DNA of 29,894 nt from Clostridium sp. UBA4548 (GTDB taxonomy: Bacteria; Bacillota; Clostridia; Clostridiales; Clostridiaceae), in NCBI RefSeq assembly GCF_002387895.1, contig NZ_DGLI01000039.1, positions 1 to 29,894 of the forward strand. Reading direction: 5' to 3'. The position numbers were made by a program, and so were the translations under genes. The notes under the pieces were generated by a model. It was given only the letters and a program-made list of their open reading frames with translations, searched no databases and was not told where the DNA came from. Each line of letters begins with the position of its first letter. Position 1 is the first letter of the stretch. Shown here piece by piece: positions 1 through 7,776 of this stretch.

Positions 1-2
1 AC

Positions 3-110
3 AGACTTATTTACACACTCGAAATCAGCATCATTACTGCTGGATATGGTGCCTTTTTAAAAGACGAAAATACTCTACTAAAATTTATAACAATTCCCCT
101 AAATAATTAA
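3..110 (+). CDS. Possible C-terminal fragment of a gene entering from the left edge
   Basis: One plus-strand frame stays open for 35 codons from the window edge to a TAA ending at 110. The residues look protein-like, with a hydrophobic and glycine-containing stretch (ITAGYGAFLKDE) and a short polar tail. A T-rich stretch follows the stop. No family is recognisable from so short a piece, and an open run of this length can occur by chance in such AT-rich DNA. If real, this gene converges on the minus-strand acetyltransferase array. Confidence 0.3.
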   Translation, partial: RLIYTLEISIITAGYGAFLKDENTLLKFITIPLNN

Positions 111-138
111 CATTTATTGTTTCTTTCTCGATTTTTTA

Positions 139-636
139 TTACATAACCAGTTCGAAGGATTTTTCTTTCTCATTCTTACTTACTTCTATAAATCCCAAGG
201 ACACAAATAAATTTTCTGAACGGTTATTATATAAATAAATTGATGGAACTATCAGCTTTTTTAGCCCAACTTTTTTTGCTCTTTGAATAAGGCTACTTAT
301 TACTTTTTTACCTATTCCTTTTCCCCAGTAGGCTTCTTCTCCAATGACAATTGGCATATTTTCTTCAGACAAAGTTACATCTCCAATTGGCTTCCAAGCA
401 TCATTTTCTAATACTTCAATAAAATATAATTCTCCAACATTGCTTAGATATGTATACATTCTCTTTATTATTTCCATGTCATAAACCTTATCAGCAACTC
501 CTTCAGAATAGTACAGTACCTTTGGATTTTCATACCATGATAAGGCGTCTTTCCATTGATTCTTATTCGGAGTTCTTAATCTTAATTCCATATGTATCTC
601 AATAATATCTGGTTGAGTAATTTCTTTAATCCCCAT
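139..636 (-). CDS. GNAT family N-acetyltransferase
   Basis: This 165-residue protein fits a single GNAT domain that transfers an acetyl group from acetyl-CoA to an amine. The acetyl-CoA pyrophosphate loop is visible as YWGKGIGKK near residue 105, preceded by a beta strand (PIVIGEEA). The C-terminal signature NNRSENLFVSLGF is typical of GNAT motif B. The start is supported by AAAGGGG 8 nt upstream of ATG. It lies 32 nt downstream of the next acetyltransferase (669-1163), so the two are probably co-transcribed. The acceptor substrate cannot be inferred. The N-terminal half (about residues 20-75) is less typical and may define acceptor specificity. Confidence 0.88.
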   Translation of the reverse strand: MGIKEITQPDIIEIHMELRLRTPNKNQWKDALSWYENPKVLYYSEGVADKVYDMEIIKRMYTYLSNVGELYFIEVLENDAWKPIGDVTLSEENMPIVIGEEAYWGKGIGKKVISSLIQRAKKVGLKKLIVPSIYLYNNRSENLFVSLGFIEVSKNEKEKSFELVM

Positions 637-668
637 AAATTATCCCCTTTACTAAAAACTCTTTGACC

Positions 669-1163
669 TTACTCAATATTATACCTATAAACAAGTCCAT
701 CTTCTCCATGAGGATGCTGAAACTTTGAAAAATTTAACTTTTCGAATACCTTTCTAGACCTTATGTTGGCCTTATATACTTCTGCAATTACAGCAGAAGC
801 CTTTAAGTTATTTTTTGAGTATTCTATAAAACCTTTAGTTATTTCTTTTGCATACCCTTTGTCCCAATGAATTCTACTCAGCCTAAAACCAACTTCGTAT
901 TCCCCAACCTTATCTGTACTAACTATAAATGCCATGCCAATTTTAACTTTTCCTGTTTTTCTTTCTACACAAAAGGCTCCAGTGCCTGGATTAAAAGAGT
1001 ACTTTTCTATCCATTTTCTAAATTCTTCTTGACAACGTTCATAAGACATTGAATCCCATCCATTAAATTTAATACATTCAAGATTATTATTGATATCATA
1101 TATTAAATCAATGTCTTCATCAGTAAATTCTCTAACAATAAGTCTTTCTGTTTCTAAAATCAT
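669..1163 (-). CDS. GNAT family N-acetyltransferase (RimJ/RimL-like)
   Basis: The 164-residue protein opens with LETERLIVREFTDEDIDLIY, the classic start of RimJ/RimL-type (Acetyltransf_3) GNATs. It carries the CoA loop as HWDKGYAKE and the C-terminal NIRSRKVFEKLNF motif. Members of this group acetylate ribosomal protein N-termini, amino acids or antibiotics, so the substrate is open. GAGGGGGG lies 8 nt before the ATG. The short gaps to the acetyltransferases on both sides (32 and 75 nt) suggest one transcription unit. Confidence 0.9.
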   Translation of the reverse strand: MILETERLIVREFTDEDIDLIYDINNNLECIKFNGWDSMSYERCQEEFRKWIEKYSFNPGTGAFCVERKTGKVKIGMAFIVSTDKVGEYEVGFRLSRIHWDKGYAKEITKGFIEYSKNNLKASAVIAEVYKANIRSRKVFEKLNFSKFQHPHGEDGLVYRYNIE

Positions 1164-1238
1164 TTGAATTCCCCCCTCAAATCTCTACGAAACATTCTGG
1201 AATTATGCACTTTTCACTAGGCAATTTTATAAAATAAA

Positions 1239-1772
1239 CTATATGAATTTGAAATCATTTTTACTCATTAAATATGATGGATGGTTCAGCCCTGTTGGTT
1301 GGTAAAACTCATCATGAGTATACTTAAATCCAAGTTTTTTAAGTAGCTTTTCTGATGCCTTATTATTGGGATTGTGCCCTGCAAAAAGTGAACTTACTTT
1401 AATGGTTTTAAAAGCATAATTCATAACTGCATAGCAAGCTTCTTCCGCTAGTCCAAGTCCCCAGTACTTTTCTTTTAAATGTATGCCCATTTCTAAAATG
1501 TTCATACTAAAATCGTAGGGTCTTAAACCACAACATCCAACAAATTCCTTTGTTTCTAGTAAATAAATTGGCCAATACTGAATTTCACTGTTTTCAAAGG
1601 TTTCTATTTCCTTCTTTAATCTTTGCTTTACTTCTTCCTCAGTGATATTTCCTTTAGCAGTTATAAATTTTGTAACCTTAGGATTTCCCCAAAGTTCAGT
1701 AGCCTTTCCTATGTCATCTTCTCTCCATAATGAAAAGCCTAATCTTTCTGTTGTCATAAAATACCCGTTCAT
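1239..1772 (-). CDS. GNAT family N-acetyltransferase (RimJ/RimL-like)
   Basis: This 177-residue Acetyltransf_3-type protein has an N-terminus TTERLGFSLWREDDIGKATE. The middle strand EMGIHLKEKYWGLGLAEE contains the CoA-binding loop, and NPNNKASEKLLKKLGF is the GNAT motif B region. The initiator at 1772 is supported by GGTAGGAGA about 8 nt upstream; an internal Met at residue 6 aligns better with relatives but lacks as good a ribosome binding site. It is probably a paralogue of the 669-1163 gene rather than a recent duplicate, since the sequences are well diverged. Substrate unknown. Confidence 0.88.
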   Translation of the reverse strand: MNGYFMTTERLGFSLWREDDIGKATELWGNPKVTKFITAKGNITEEEVKQRLKKEIETFENSEIQYWPIYLLETKEFVGCCGLRPYDFSMNILEMGIHLKEKYWGLGLAEEACYAVMNYAFKTIKVSSLFAGHNPNNKASEKLLKKLGFKYTHDEFYQPTGLNHPSYLMSKNDFKFI

Positions 1773-1914
1773 TATAAATTTTCTCCTACCAAATATTTTA
1801 TAAATTTAATTATAAAAATTATTTTATTTAGATAATATATTTGAATTTAAGAATAATTTTATTTATACTTAAAAGTATTTGTTATTTCTCTTTTAAAGTA
1901 ATCATGATGCTGTA

Positions 1915-2361
1915 TTACGAAATCACATATTGAAATATAGGCTCTCCGTTTTCATCCTTTTCATTGATATATTGAAATCCAATACTTTCATATAACTTAC
2001 GAGCCACCTTATTTTCTTCAATTATACTTAGGTATACTACGTTTACTTCATATTTCTTTGAAACTATATCGATAAGTTTTACCATTGCAGCTCTACCAAA
2101 GCCTCTACCCTGATATTTTTCATCTATCATTATTCTATCAATCCAAGTATCCCTATTGGGTCCAAAAGACCCATACATGGCAAAGCCAACAACTTCCTCA
2201 CCATTATACACGGCCACTGGCTGCCATTGACTATAAATACTTGCTTCTTCTAAACAATGATCCACAGTTTCAATAAACTTCTCCTGTCCATGCTTTAACT
2301 TTATATTTCTAACTTCGCTTTCATTAGTACTATCAATAGCTTTAAAATGTATATTTTTCAT
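1915..2361 (-). CDS. GNAT acetyltransferase, BltD/polyamine acetyltransferase-like
   Basis: The 148-residue protein resembles the spermine/spermidine N-acetyltransferase BltD of Bacillus. It has an N-terminal alpha-helical CLEEASIYSQWQPVAVYNGE region, then VVGFAMYGSF, then DRIMIDEKYQGRGFGRAAM holding the acetyl-CoA loop, and a C-terminal KVARKLYESIGFQ. I place the start at 2361 because TTGGGGGA lies 8 nt before that ATG; an upstream ATG at 2394 would add 11 residues that do not belong to the family. If the resemblance holds, the substrate is a polyamine or diamine, but this is inference from family similarity only. Confidence 0.88.
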   Translation of the reverse strand: MKNIHFKAIDSTNESEVRNIKLKHGQEKFIETVDHCLEEASIYSQWQPVAVYNGEEVVGFAMYGSFGPNRDTWIDRIMIDEKYQGRGFGRAAMVKLIDIVSKKYEVNVVYLSIIEENKVARKLYESIGFQYINEKDENGEPIFQYVIS

Positions 2362-2448
2362 AGTATTTTCCCCCAATGTTCCCAATAGCTTCATAAGCTA
2401 TAGTTTTATAGTTTTTAGTTGTTTCTTCCTTGTCATGGAATGAACTTT

Positions 2449-3339
2449 CTACTTCCTACCATAAGATATCAGAATACATGGACTTTGAATAATATAAGCT
2501 TTATCCTTATTATTTATAACATAATCTCTTATTTTAACCTCACCCCTTACATAAGTTTCAGCTTCCGCTTCACTTAAGCCTCTACTTATAAGACTAGCTT
2601 TATATTCTACGACCTCATCTTCAGATAACTGTTTGTTCCATCCCCAAGCTGAAGTAACTGCAGTAAAATGCTTTTCATGTTCTTCTTTATCCCCAAAAGG
2701 GTTTATAAATTTAACCCTATCATTCATTCTAACTCCAACATTGTTTAATCCTAATTCTTGCATTAGTACAGGAATTTTAACTCCAATTCTATAGTCTCTT
2801 CCTCCGTTTTCTAATTCCTTCTTGTACATTTTACGATGTAAAGGTATCATGCCAAGTTCAGTATAATCTAATCCGCTAAAATACTGACCTGTCTTTTCAA
2901 TTTCTAAATCGCCTTCCATACAAATCACAAGACCATCCTTTACAACTGATTGAACCATTTTTTCAAGAACACCTTTTGCATTAGGGATATGCCTTAAAAC
3001 TGCTTGAGATATAGCTATATCATAACTTTCCCTTGCTACATATTCGTTTAAATCTGCCTTTATAAAATTAGTAACAAAGGTTGACTCTGCAAAAATCTTT
3101 CTTGCATCCTCTAAAAGTGTTTCACTAATATCAACTCCAGTGTATGTACTTTCCTCAGGCAATAGCGGCATTAATAATAATCCAATGTATCCAAAGCCAC
3201 ACCCAAAATCTATCACATTTACTGGCTTATTAATTTTCCAAACCTTTTCAACGAGAAATTCTATATAATCCTCATTACACCATCCAGTGCGGATAGCTTT
3301 TAAAAACTCTAATCTTCCATTCCAATAAGATTCCTTCAT
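2449..3339 (-). CDS. Class I SAM-dependent methyltransferase
   Basis: This 296-residue protein has a Rossmann-type methyltransferase fold. Motif I is VIDFGCGFGYIG (residues 42-53), the acidic residue ending strand 2 is in YTGVDIS, and SYDIAISQAVLRHIPN is motif IV/post-motif. The C-terminal third is an extra helical region, perhaps acceptor-binding. I choose the ATG at 3339 because GGAGGT stands 6 nt upstream; a longer reading to 3396 would run into the upstream membrane-protein gene. The gap to that gene is 22 nt, so they are likely co-transcribed. Substrate unknown. Confidence 0.87.
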   Translation of the reverse strand: MKESYWNGRLEFLKAIRTGWCNEDYIEFLVEKVWKINKPVNVIDFGCGFGYIGLLLMPLLPEESTYTGVDISETLLEDARKIFAESTFVTNFIKADLNEYVARESYDIAISQAVLRHIPNAKGVLEKMVQSVVKDGLVICMEGDLEIEKTGQYFSGLDYTELGMIPLHRKMYKKELENGGRDYRIGVKIPVLMQELGLNNVGVRMNDRVKFINPFGDKEEHEKHFTAVTSAWGWNKQLSEDEVVEYKASLISRGLSEAEAETYVRGEVKIRDYVINNKDKAYIIQSPCILISYGRK

Positions 3340-3361
3340 AACTTTACCTCCATGCTTTACA

Positions 3362-3670
3362 TTAATCGTAATCAATATACCCTTTTCTTCTTGCAACCAA
3401 AGTTGATAACCAATTTATTAGATGAAAGAGAATGGGCAGTAATAATATATTTGGAGTAACAAGATTCTCTCTAGTTGCTATTATACCTACGATTATGATC
3501 CACAAGGAATTTAAAATAGAAAAATATAATTGTAGCTTAAAATATTTTTCATTATTTAAAACTATCATTCCACTTCTTTTACTATAGATGGTTATTCTAT
3601 TTCTAAATAAAAATGCATATACTAGATACACTACTCCAAAAATGCATATAAAAATATTATACTTACCCAA
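3362..3670 (-). CDS. Small membrane protein of unknown function
   Basis: The 102-residue protein has about three hydrophobic segments: residues 5-22, 48-65 and 72-90. Between the first two lies a basic loop (RNRITIYSKRSG), and the tail is basic (ARRKGYIDYD). It starts at TTG, supported by GGAGGGG 5 nt upstream. I recognise no family. It sits 22 nt upstream of the methyltransferase at 2449-3339 and 57 nt downstream of an acetyltransferase, suggesting shared transcription but not a shared task. Confidence 0.72.
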   Translation of the reverse strand: MGKYNIFICIFGVVYLVYAFLFRNRITIYSKRSGMIVLNNEKYFKLQLYFSILNSLWIIIVGIIATRENLVTPNILLLPILFHLINWLSTLVARRKGYIDYD

Positions 3671-3727
3671 ACTAACCCCTCCACATTATTTACTGAGAAT
3701 TTAATAGTATCAGTATATTTAAAGCCA

Positions 3728-4174
3728 CTAAAGACTTATTACAAATCCTGTTTTCACACCTCTTTCAAACCCCAGGTTTTCGTAAAATTTAAGTGTTGCT
3801 TCCTTTTTTGAGCCAGTTAAGAGCATTACCTTATAACAGTTGTTTTTCTTAGCAATATCAAGGGAGAAGTTTAGTGCCTTAGTTGCATAACCCTTTTTTC
3901 TATAGTTCAAATCTGTAACGACGTTTTCTATTAATCCATAAGGTCGTAAATTTCTTGTAAGATTTTTTATAATAGATATATTACATGAAGAAACTATCTT
4001 CCCCTCTACTTCAACCACAATATAATAAAGATTTGGATCCTTATATATTGAGTCCCATATATCTTTTAGCTCACTATTATCACTAACATCAGGATCATTT
4101 GGTTGTAGCTGCCTATAAAGTTTTAATATTTCTTTTAATTCTTCATATCTAGCTAAACGTATAACCTCACTCAT
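3728..4174 (-). CDS. GNAT family N-acetyltransferase
   Basis: The 148-residue, single-domain GNAT begins with SEVIRLARYEELKEILKLYR. The CoA-binding segment is IENVVTDLNYRKKGYATKAL, and the C-terminal motif is EATLKFYENLGFERG. This layout matches the compact Acetyltransf_1 type used on small amines or amino acids. GGGGG lies 6 nt before the ATG. The 5' flank holds a TATAAT-like sequence at about 4290-4297 inside a 9-bp inverted repeat, which could be promoter or operator. Substrate unknown. Confidence 0.88.
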   Translation of the reverse strand: MSEVIRLARYEELKEILKLYRQLQPNDPDVSDNSELKDIWDSIYKDPNLYYIVVEVEGKIVSSCNISIIKNLTRNLRPYGLIENVVTDLNYRKKGYATKALNFSLDIAKKNNCYKVMLLTGSKKEATLKFYENLGFERGVKTGFVISL

Positions 4175-4367
4175 GAAAAACCCCCATTAATATAGTTTAA
4201 CTTTGAACTCAATTTCACAGTATTTGTTTCCTTACTTTCAGTCTATGTTTTAAAATCTCGTTAAAAACATATAAATTTTAAGGTATATTATAAGGACTTA
4301 CCTTAAATCACCTTGCAAGAAAGTTATCCTATAAATATTGCTTGGTTTAGTTCAACAAATTTCAACT

Positions 4368-4622
4368 TTACCATAAATCCCTATCCATATCGTTTCTTGT
4401 AAGTACCTCTTTATTTTCATAAGGATAACTACACAATACGCTATCTAAAAATTTAATTCCACAAAAGTATTTGCATATTGAGGTCCCTTTTATCGCACAT
4501 TTATGTTCATTGGTTTTTTCTGCAACGTTCCAGGGACATTGAGTCTGTGCCCAATCAACACCCTCACTTGCCAAATCTATATCTAAATTTCCACCACTTA
4601 ATGCTTTTACTCTATCATCCAT
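4368..4622 (-). CDS. Small cysteine-rich protein, probable metal or Fe-S binding
   Basis: The 84-residue protein has five cysteines at 29, 42, 50, 54 and 64 and a nearby His40, arranged as QCPWN, HKCAIK, SICKYFCG and VLCSYP. Such spacing suggests a bound metal or iron-sulphur centre. I have a recollection of similar small proteins in clostridia and methanogens but know no assigned function. AAGGGGA is placed 8 nt before the ATG. It is flanked by gaps of about 190-220 nt and appears to be a single-gene unit. Function not assigned. Confidence 0.72.
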   Translation of the reverse strand: MDDRVKALSGGNLDIDLASEGVDWAQTQCPWNVAEKTNEHKCAIKGTSICKYFCGIKFLDSVLCSYPYENKEVLTRNDMDRDLW

Positions 4623-4727
4623 ATTCTCTTCCCCTTCTTTAATTCCCCATTACACTCATAAGAAACGTGCAATATACTACAAATTTTTAAAGCTTACTAT
4701 GCTTCATAAGTACCGCTTGTATTTATA

Positions 4728-4757
4728 TATTTATAACAAGAAATATTGTTATAAATA
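4728..4757. repeat. Perfect 12-bp inverted repeat, operator or weak terminator
   Basis: Arms 4728-4739 and 4746-4757 (core TTTATAACAA / TTGTTATAAA) pair perfectly around a 6-nt loop. It lies about 90 nt past the stop of the metallopeptidase and about 105 nt before the Cys-rich gene. The stem is almost pure A/T with no clear T-run beyond it, so it is as likely a protein-binding palindrome as a terminator. Confidence 0.45.
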
Positions 4758-4845
4758 AAAGAATATAACAATATATAGTATTTATGCGGGTTTTAAGGCC
4801 TTTATGAATTCTTATGCACTTCTATAGTAACTCCTTTAATAAACC

Positions 4846-6231
4846 TCACTCTGCACTTTTATAGTTATTAATCATATGTTTTACGTCAACATCACTATAT
4901 AAAAACTCAGATGATTCTATTCCGTATATCCACTTTTTAAAGAACACACTTAAGTCAATGTTTGAAACTTCTTCAATTGCCTCCCTGAAGTATTCAAAAT
5001 CAACTTCTTTATCCCTAAACTTATTTAAGAAATTTCTTATAGCCTTGTAAAAAACTTCATCCCCTAAAATTTCATTAAGTAAATATAGTACCCATGGTCC
5101 TTTGGTGTAGCTATTATTACCTATTTCATATTTCCCATAGTTACATATAGGTGTACTAAAGTTAATTTTGTCTGCATTAACACTTTCAATAAATAAATTT
5201 CTATAGAGGTCCATTTTTGCAGTAAATTCTTTATACCCGTAAAATTTCTTAATTGCTAGTGCTTCAAAATATGAAGCAAAGGCCTCATCGAAAAATCTAG
5301 TTCTTTGTATATCATGTTTTGCTTTAACATTCCAAGCATGTCCAACTTCGTGATATAAATGAGTTAACTTTTTAATATCCTTACTAAATCCATGCTCCTC
5401 CATCAAAATATAATTGTCTCCTGCTTGTGATCCATAGGCTTCTTTTGTCTCAACTACAGTAAAATATTTATCCTCCTGAAAATCTCCAAACAAGTCTTCA
5501 AATAACTTAAAAGATCTTTTTATCTCCCTTATTACAATTTTTTCAGCGTTTGCTTTATGTTCTTGAAATACAAAAATTTTTAAGTTAATATCTTTGTCTT
5601 CTATAATTGAATAATCTGCAACAGTAATATCAAATCTCCAGGTAGGAGAAACACTTGAATAGTTAAAGATGCTATAATCATTTGTTTCTGTAACATTTCT
5701 CAACACTCCCCCACATGCCACCTTATAGACCTTAGGAACCTTTACTAAGATGTTATAAGTAAATTTATTTTCATAACTCTTTAAAATACTTATAAAACTT
5801 GGCTCTGCAATAATAGGATAAGCATGGCAATCAGGCCGAAGAATAGAAAACTCTTTATGAATTTTATCTTTTACGTATGCCATTACTTTTGAATATCCAT
5901 TAAGACTTCCTTCATATTCAATTGATATATTTATTTGTTCATTAGGTTGCAAAGCTTCACTTAAACTTATAGTTATGTAATTTACTAGGTAATTTTCTTC
6001 GTCTTCTAATGAAACCTTTTCTTGTAAAAAAGCTAAACTTTCGTTTTCTGTATTCCTAATATTCTTTACATTTAAATCATGATATAACATTATACTTAAT
6101 TTCTTAAAAGCTTCTTTTGTATCATTAAGTATAGTGATAGTTCCTTGTGAATTAAAGAAACCTTTTTCTGGCTCAACATCAAAATGTAAATTATAGTTTG
6201 TAATTTTGCATAACTCACAATTCTGTTTCAA
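4846..6231 (-). CDS. Short M1-like (gluzincin) metallopeptidase
   Basis: The 461-residue protein has an N-terminal beta-rich domain (about 1-210) and a thermolysin-like catalytic domain. The zinc site is HEVGH at 294-298 with a third ligand Glu316 in FFDEAFASYFE, a spacing of 17 residues where classical M1 enzymes have 18. YTKGPWVLYLL with Tyr375 matches the M1 catalytic tyrosine region. The exopeptidase GAMEN motif is not recognisable; the equivalent place reads GSQAGDNYILM. The protein ends soon after the catalytic domain and lacks the large helical C-terminal domain of full M1 aminopeptidases. It starts at TTG with AGGAGGG 8 nt upstream. No signal peptide is seen, so it is probably cytosolic. 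Confidence 0.85.
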   Translation of the reverse strand: MKQNCELCKITNYNLHFDVEPEKGFFNSQGTITILNDTKEAFKKLSIMLYHDLNVKNIRNTENESLAFLQEKVSLEDEENYLVNYITISLSEALQPNEQINISIEYEGSLNGYSKVMAYVKDKIHKEFSILRPDCHAYPIIAEPSFISILKSYENKFTYNILVKVPKVYKVACGGVLRNVTETNDYSIFNYSSVSPTWRFDITVADYSIIEDKDINLKIFVFQEHKANAEKIVIREIKRSFKLFEDLFGDFQEDKYFTVVETKEAYGSQAGDNYILMEEHGFSKDIKKLTHLYHEVGHAWNVKAKHDIQRTRFFDEAFASYFEALAIKKFYGYKEFTAKMDLYRNLFIESVNADKINFSTPICNYGKYEIGNNSYTKGPWVLYLLNEILGDEVFYKAIRNFLNKFRDKEVDFEYFREAIEEVSNIDLSVFFKKWIYGIESSEFLYSDVDVKHMINNYKSAE

Positions 6232-6322
6232 AAATTACACCCTCCTAAGTTAAATATTAGTTACTATTTATCTTCATAAAATTTATATCTATATCCATGA
6301 ATTCTTATTGATTCTTTCATTG

Positions 6323-6812
6323 CTACTCTCCAAAATAATCAAGCCAATCAACAGCTTCTCAGTTATTTTCTCTCAAAATACTATTACAATGTCCAACATG
6401 ATATTGTATATGTCTTATCTGCATGAATATCACACCCAAATTTGTAATCTTATCATATAAAATACTGCTATAGACAAGCCAAATCATCCTTGTCCCCAAA
6501 AAAGGCTTCAATGATTTCTTTTACAAAGTTTTTATATTCCTTTATATCACTTCTAGTTAGCTGATTTTCAGGGGCATTATCTAACTCTGGGTAAACCTTC
6601 TTATCAGCAAAGGGTTCTATAAATTTCTCATTTTTTGTTCTCAGCCAAAAGTTTATTCCTGTAAAGGCATGCAATAATTGTTGCCAAAAAACAAATCCAC
6701 CCTTTTTCTCATTCCACAAGTCATCTGGACATTTTTCTATCATTTGTTCTAACATAGAAAATGATAAGTTAAACTGTTTTTTAGCTATATTAACCATAGT
6801 TTTACCCTGCAT
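6323..6812 (-). pseudogene. DinB-family protein, broken by a frameshift and a stop
   Basis: The first 114 codons (to 6468) encode the N-terminal two-thirds of a DinB-like four-helix protein, including FVFWQQLLHAFTGINFWLR with its His. The family C-terminus continues in another frame: WLVYSSILYDKITNLG, then MQIRHIQYHVGHCNSILREN with the metal-ligand-type histidines, then a TGA, then EAVDWLDYFGE and a proper stop at 6323. The intact span would be about 163 residues, normal for the family. One frameshift near 6478 plus one internal TGA therefore separate this from a working gene. AAGGAG still precedes the ATG. DinB-like proteins are often bacillithiol- or metal-dependent transferases. Confidence 0.8.
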
Positions 6813-6896
6813 TTTTATACTCCTTACTTAAAACTTATTTTTATATTAATATCAAAACACTTTTCAAGAAAATCATATTACAAAAGATTTTAACCT

Positions 6897-7463
6897 TTAA
6901 AATTTCCAAAAACAAATTATTCTTGGCCCCTTAGACACTCTATCACCAGTCCTAGGTATTTTTATTACCTTCACTGGCTCTACATTTAAAGTCCAGTCCC
7001 CGATTATCTTCTCATCAATCATGTGGTGTTCTGGATAGTTTGCATTATCTTTTGGGCAATCCCACATATAAGGGAAACTTAAGATTGCCATTTTAGAAGT
7101 TCTCATAACTTCTTTAAATGCATCCCTCTGCTTTCCACCTAAATGCTCCCATACCTGTAATGCAATGAATAAATCATATTCCTTATCCTCTATTGGCCAT
7201 GGTGTTACCGTTGCATCATGCTCATACTGTTTTGCTACATACTTTTCTGGCCTTCCCCATACATCCTTGTCTGGCTTAACCATAATGTCACAGTTTTTCA
7301 CTACAGTTTGAACCGATGGTCCTAGTTCCAAAACCTTTTGTATATGTTTATTTTCCTTAATAACACCTATAACTTCACTAAAATATGCCCATCTTCCTTC
7401 ATAATAACTACCATGAGAACCCTTCAATAATTCCTGAAAATCAGAATAATCCATCAATTCCAT
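6897..7463 (-). CDS. Methyltransferase-like protein with degenerate SAM motif
   Basis: The 188-residue protein resembles the Methyltransf_11 group: strand VLELGPSVQTV stands where motif I belongs, and YDLFIALQVWEHLGG plus AILSFPYMWDCP correspond to strands 4 and 5. The glycine-rich GxGxG loop is absent and replaced by LELGPSVQT. It also carries unusual PWP, HHM and GPRIICFWKF segments. GAGGGGG lies 7 nt before the ATG. A possible extended -10 promoter (TGTGATAAAAT, 7606-7616) lies about 145 nt upstream. It may be a specialised methyltransferase or a non-catalytic relative. Confidence 0.75.
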   Translation of the reverse strand: MELMDYSDFQELLKGSHGSYYEGRWAYFSEVIGVIKENKHIQKVLELGPSVQTVVKNCDIMVKPDKDVWGRPEKYVAKQYEHDATVTPWPIEDKEYDLFIALQVWEHLGGKQRDAFKEVMRTSKMAILSFPYMWDCPKDNANYPEHHMIDEKIIGDWTLNVEPVKVIKIPRTGDRVSKGPRIICFWKF

Positions 7464-7776
7464 ATAATATCCCCCTCTAAAATATTCACTAAATTGCTAC
7501 GCCAACAAAAATTTATAGTATCTTACTCTATGTAAAATTATCTTTACCAATAAGATCTAACATGTTCCCTCATGTATAAGTCATTTCTCCTTTACCACTA
7601 TTTATATTTTATCACATATACTGTAAACCAAGAATTGAAATCTAACTATAAAAAGAGAAAAGCTAGAGTCTTAGTCTTAATTAGACTAAACTCTAGCTTT
7701 TCTCTCCATTATTTAAGGGAAAATCTGCGATTTAAAGTAAGTTAAATTATTAAATTATTTCTTTTATATCTTCTCC
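7464..7776. other. Intergenic region: gltS terminator and promoter of the methyltransferase-like gene
   Basis: This 313-nt gap holds the terminator at 7654-7705 and, just past it in the direction of transcription, a minus-strand TGTGATAAAAT extended -10 (7606-7616). The remaining leader of about 140 nt has an 11-codon start-to-stop stretch preceded by GAGGG, too short to call. I see no other gene. Confidence 0.5.
7654..7705 (-). terminator. Strong rho-independent terminator of gltS
   Basis: A 16-bp perfect stem (7654-7669 with 7690-7705) is followed by a one-base bulge and a 7-bp upper stem (7671-7677 with 7683-7689) around a 5-nt loop. On the minus strand the stem is followed by TTTTTATAG. 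It lies 72 nt past the gltS stop. No T-run follows on the plus strand, so it works in the gltS direction. Confidence 0.93.

Noticed and set aside
867..1052. Plus-strand ORFs of 60-87 codons antisense to real genes (here and at 2085, 8771, 9779, 12012, 12737, 13424, 13911, 15420, 16762, 17512, 17991, 22054, 22808, 27603)
   Set aside because: All lie antisense to well-supported minus-strand genes, lack ribosome binding sites and show no family features.
7510..7555. 11-codon leader ORF before the methyltransferase-like gene
   Set aside because: It is too short, and although GAGGG precedes it, there is no further support.
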